From the NCBI GenBank assembly GCA_905181865.1, contig CAJIZG010000003.1:1095408-1159407 (forward strand): DNA of 64,000 nt. The letters run 5' to 3'. Position 1 is the first letter of the stretch. Each line of letters starts with the position of its first letter. This stretch comes from Urechidicola croceus (GTDB lineage: Bacteria; Bacteroidota; Bacteroidia; Flavobacteriales; Flavobacteriaceae). Shown here in pieces: positions 62,471 through 64,000 of the stretch. The translations under genes and the position numbers were made by a program. The notes below the pieces were generated by a model. It was given only the letters and a program-made list of their open reading frames with translations, did no database searches and had not been told where the DNA came from.

Positions 62471-62756
62471 TAAGTGATTTATTTTAATTCAAGTAACATA
62501 CTTTTGCATACAATATTCCAACGAACCCTTAAGTTAAGACAAAATAGTACCACCTTTTATCAATAAAGAGGAGTTTTGAAGTTTCATTAAGTTTTAGATT
62601 TGCTCGAATTGATTTTTTATAATTTAATTTTCACCAAAACTCAACTAAAATCAATCGTTAATTCCTTTGAAAAAATTACTCAAATAATTAACTTGGACTT
62701 TTTTGAATTGATACGATTACATTAAATAATTAAAACTAACTATAAATAATAAACAC

Positions 62757-63995
62757 ATGAAAACATCAAGTAACGAATCAAATGCTACAAATAAAAAACT
62801 ATTTTATGCGAGTTGTTTTGCATTAATCACAACCGCTTTATCTTTTAGTATAAGGGCTGGTATTTTACCACAATTGGGTGAAGAATTAAATCTTTCTGGA
62901 GAACAATTGGGATATATCAACATGATGTGGTTCTTAGGTTTTCCTATTTCCATGGTCATTGGTGGATTAATCTACAACACTGTTGGAGGAAAAGTAATTA
63001 TGCAATTCGCGTTTTTAGCGCACGCGATTGGAATCATTATGACAATTTATTCTGGTAGTTATGTTGGATTACTCATTTCTACCTTATTAATTGGTTTAGG
63101 AAATGGATGTACTGAAGCGGCTTGTAACCCAATGATTGCTGATGCATATGAAGGAAATATGATGAGTAAAATGATGAACCGTTTTCATATGTGGTTTCCA
63201 GGAGGAATTGTAATTGGAGCTTTAGTCTCTAAATTTATGACTGATGGTGGATTGAGCTGGCAAACTCAAATTTGGGTAATTATAATTCCCACTTTAATAT
63301 ATGCCTATTTATTCTTTGGTAAATCTTGGCCAAAAGCAAAAACTCAAGAAGCTGCGTCGCTTTCAAATAATTTAAAAGCAATGGCTTCACCATTATTTAT
63401 TTTCATGATAGTTTGCATGGCATTAACTGCAATTTCAGAATTCGGCCCACAACAATGGACTAGTATTATACTTTCTAAAAGTGGTGCAGACCCTATGCTA
63501 ATTTTAGCACTTATAACAGGATTAATGGCTGTTGCTAGATTTTTTGGTGGAGATGTTGTTAAAAAATTCGATCAAACTGGTGTTCTTTTAGGATCCGCTG
63601 TTTTGGCGACTATAGGTGTGTTTTTATTTAGTACTCAAACAGGAGGTATGGCTTATGTTGCTGCAGTCTTCTTTGCGTTAGGAGTTGCTTATTTCTGGCC
63701 AAACATGCTTGGTTTTATTGCAGATAAAATTCCGAAAAGTGGTGCTTTAGGTCTGTCAATCGTTGGGGCTATTGGAATGTTTTCTTCATCAATGTTTCAA
63801 CCCATAATTGGAGGTTGGATTGATTCAGATAAAGCAACCGCAGCTGCAAGTGGATTAACAGGTGATGAGCTGGAATTAGCGGCTGGACAAGCTACCTTAG
63901 CAACTATGACTATCTTCCCTGCTATTTTAATTGTATTATTTATTATCCTTTTCATATGGGTTAAAAAAATAAAAGTAAAAGAAGTCGTAAGTTAA
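62757..63995 (+). CDS. MFS transporter
   Basis: A 412-residue major facilitator protein with about 12 membrane segments. The stop codon is five bases before the window end, so the gene is complete. It shows LIGLGNGCTEAACNPMIADA, a long central loop (FGKSWPKAKTQEAASLSNNL), the GGDVVKKFDQTG loop and FFALGVAYFWPNMLGFIADK. Its sugar-related neighbours suggest uptake of a mono- or disaccharide. The specificity is unknown. A TACTTTTG at 62499-62506 could be its -7 element, but it lies 250 bases upstream. Confidence 0.88.
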   Translation: MKTSSNESNATNKKLFYASCFALITTALSFSIRAGILPQLGEELNLSGEQLGYINMMWFLGFPISMVIGGLIYNTVGGKVIMQFAFLAHAIGIIMTIYSGSYVGLLISTLLIGLGNGCTEAACNPMIADAYEGNMMSKMMNRFHMWFPGGIVIGALVSKFMTDGGLSWQTQIWVIIIPTLIYAYLFFGKSWPKAKTQEAASLSNNLKAMASPLFIFMIVCMALTAISEFGPQQWTSIILSKSGADPMLILALITGLMAVARFFGGDVVKKFDQTGVLLGSAVLATIGVFLFSTQTGGMAYVAAVFFALGVAYFWPNMLGFIADKIPKSGALGLSIVGAIGMFSSSMFQPIIGGWIDSDKATAAASGLTGDELELAAGQATLATMTIFPAILIVLFIILFIWVKKIKVKEVVS

Positions 63996-64000
63996 TTACA

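Noticed and set aside
1..64000. CRISPR arrays, rRNA genes, riboswitches
   Set aside because: No regularly spaced repeats, no rRNA stretches and no recognisable riboswitch aptamer were seen in the intergenic regions.

Overview
The window is AT-rich DNA from a marine-type member of the Bacteroidota, most likely Flavobacteriaceae. The support is a SusC/SusD pair, many Cys-type sulfatases, Tat-exported Gfo/Idh/MocA oxidoreductases and TIM-barrel isomerases, lipoproteins with Bacteroidota-style lipoboxes, TAnnTTTG -7 promoter elements, almost no Shine-Dalgarno sequences, and a suf operon carrying DUF59, DUF2480 and CDGSH genes. No database search was possible; all names come from reading the proteins and their motifs.

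Region 1 (1-5988): the 3' half of a suf iron-sulfur assembly operon (sufD end, sufS, sufE, DUF59, DUF2480, CDGSH), a WD40 protein, then an Mrp/Nbp35 ATPase gene. The Mrp gene is cut in the middle and joined in frame to the end of an outer-membrane porin-like gene. Region 2 (about 6050-10760): a cassette-like stretch. Four imperfect palindromes of one family, each with conserved outer arms around a variable inner hairpin, separate (i) a divergent HxlR regulator and quinone oxidoreductase, (ii) a segment without an intact gene, (iii) a membrane-anchored HTH protein and a lipase-like hydrolase, and (iv) a flavin monooxygenase cut off after 45 codons. The stretch ends beside a tRNA-Asn gene. Region 3 (11166-15146): sucA-sucB of the 2-oxoglutarate dehydrogenase complex, closed by a perfect bidirectional terminator.

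Region 4 (15241-38122) is mostly on the minus strand and forms a polysaccharide/uronate utilisation locus. SusC-SusD should import oligosaccharides. A CE15-like glucuronoyl esterase, a KdgF-like cupin and a sulfatase form one operon. A TRAP transporter (DctPQM), UxaC, UxuA and an SDR mannonate oxidoreductase form another and should take up hexuronates and convert them towards 2-keto-3-deoxygluconate. A LacI-type regulator sits divergently from the uronate operon. The same near-palindromic 14-bp box occurs at that operon's promoter and twice upstream of susC, which suggests a shared regulon. Two sets of Tat-exported Gfo/Idh/MocA oxidoreductases with isomerases, one of them with a double DUF1080 lipoprotein, point to periplasmic 3-keto-sugar chemistry.

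Region 5 (38123-50622): a scarred 2-kb spacer (operator boxes, a small Cys-rich secreted protein, an IS3 remnant), then a plus-strand cluster of an alpha/alpha-barrel-like lipoprotein, two sulfatases, a GH92 alpha-mannosidase and a cytoplasmic Gfo/Idh/MocA protein; then a DUF1080 protein and a glycerate kinase. Region 6 (50865-63995): a DUF502 membrane protein; a seven-gene minus-strand operon (ThuA-like, isomerase, two Gfo/Idh/MocA, Zn-alcohol dehydrogenase, epimerase, and a large SGNH-propeller-HEAT-cytochrome c lipoprotein); a divergent AraC regulator; and an MFS transporter. Read together, regions 4-6 look like machinery for a sulfated, uronate- and probably mannose-containing algal polysaccharide. 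No backbone lyase or endo-glycanase lies in the window, so the substrate is an inference.
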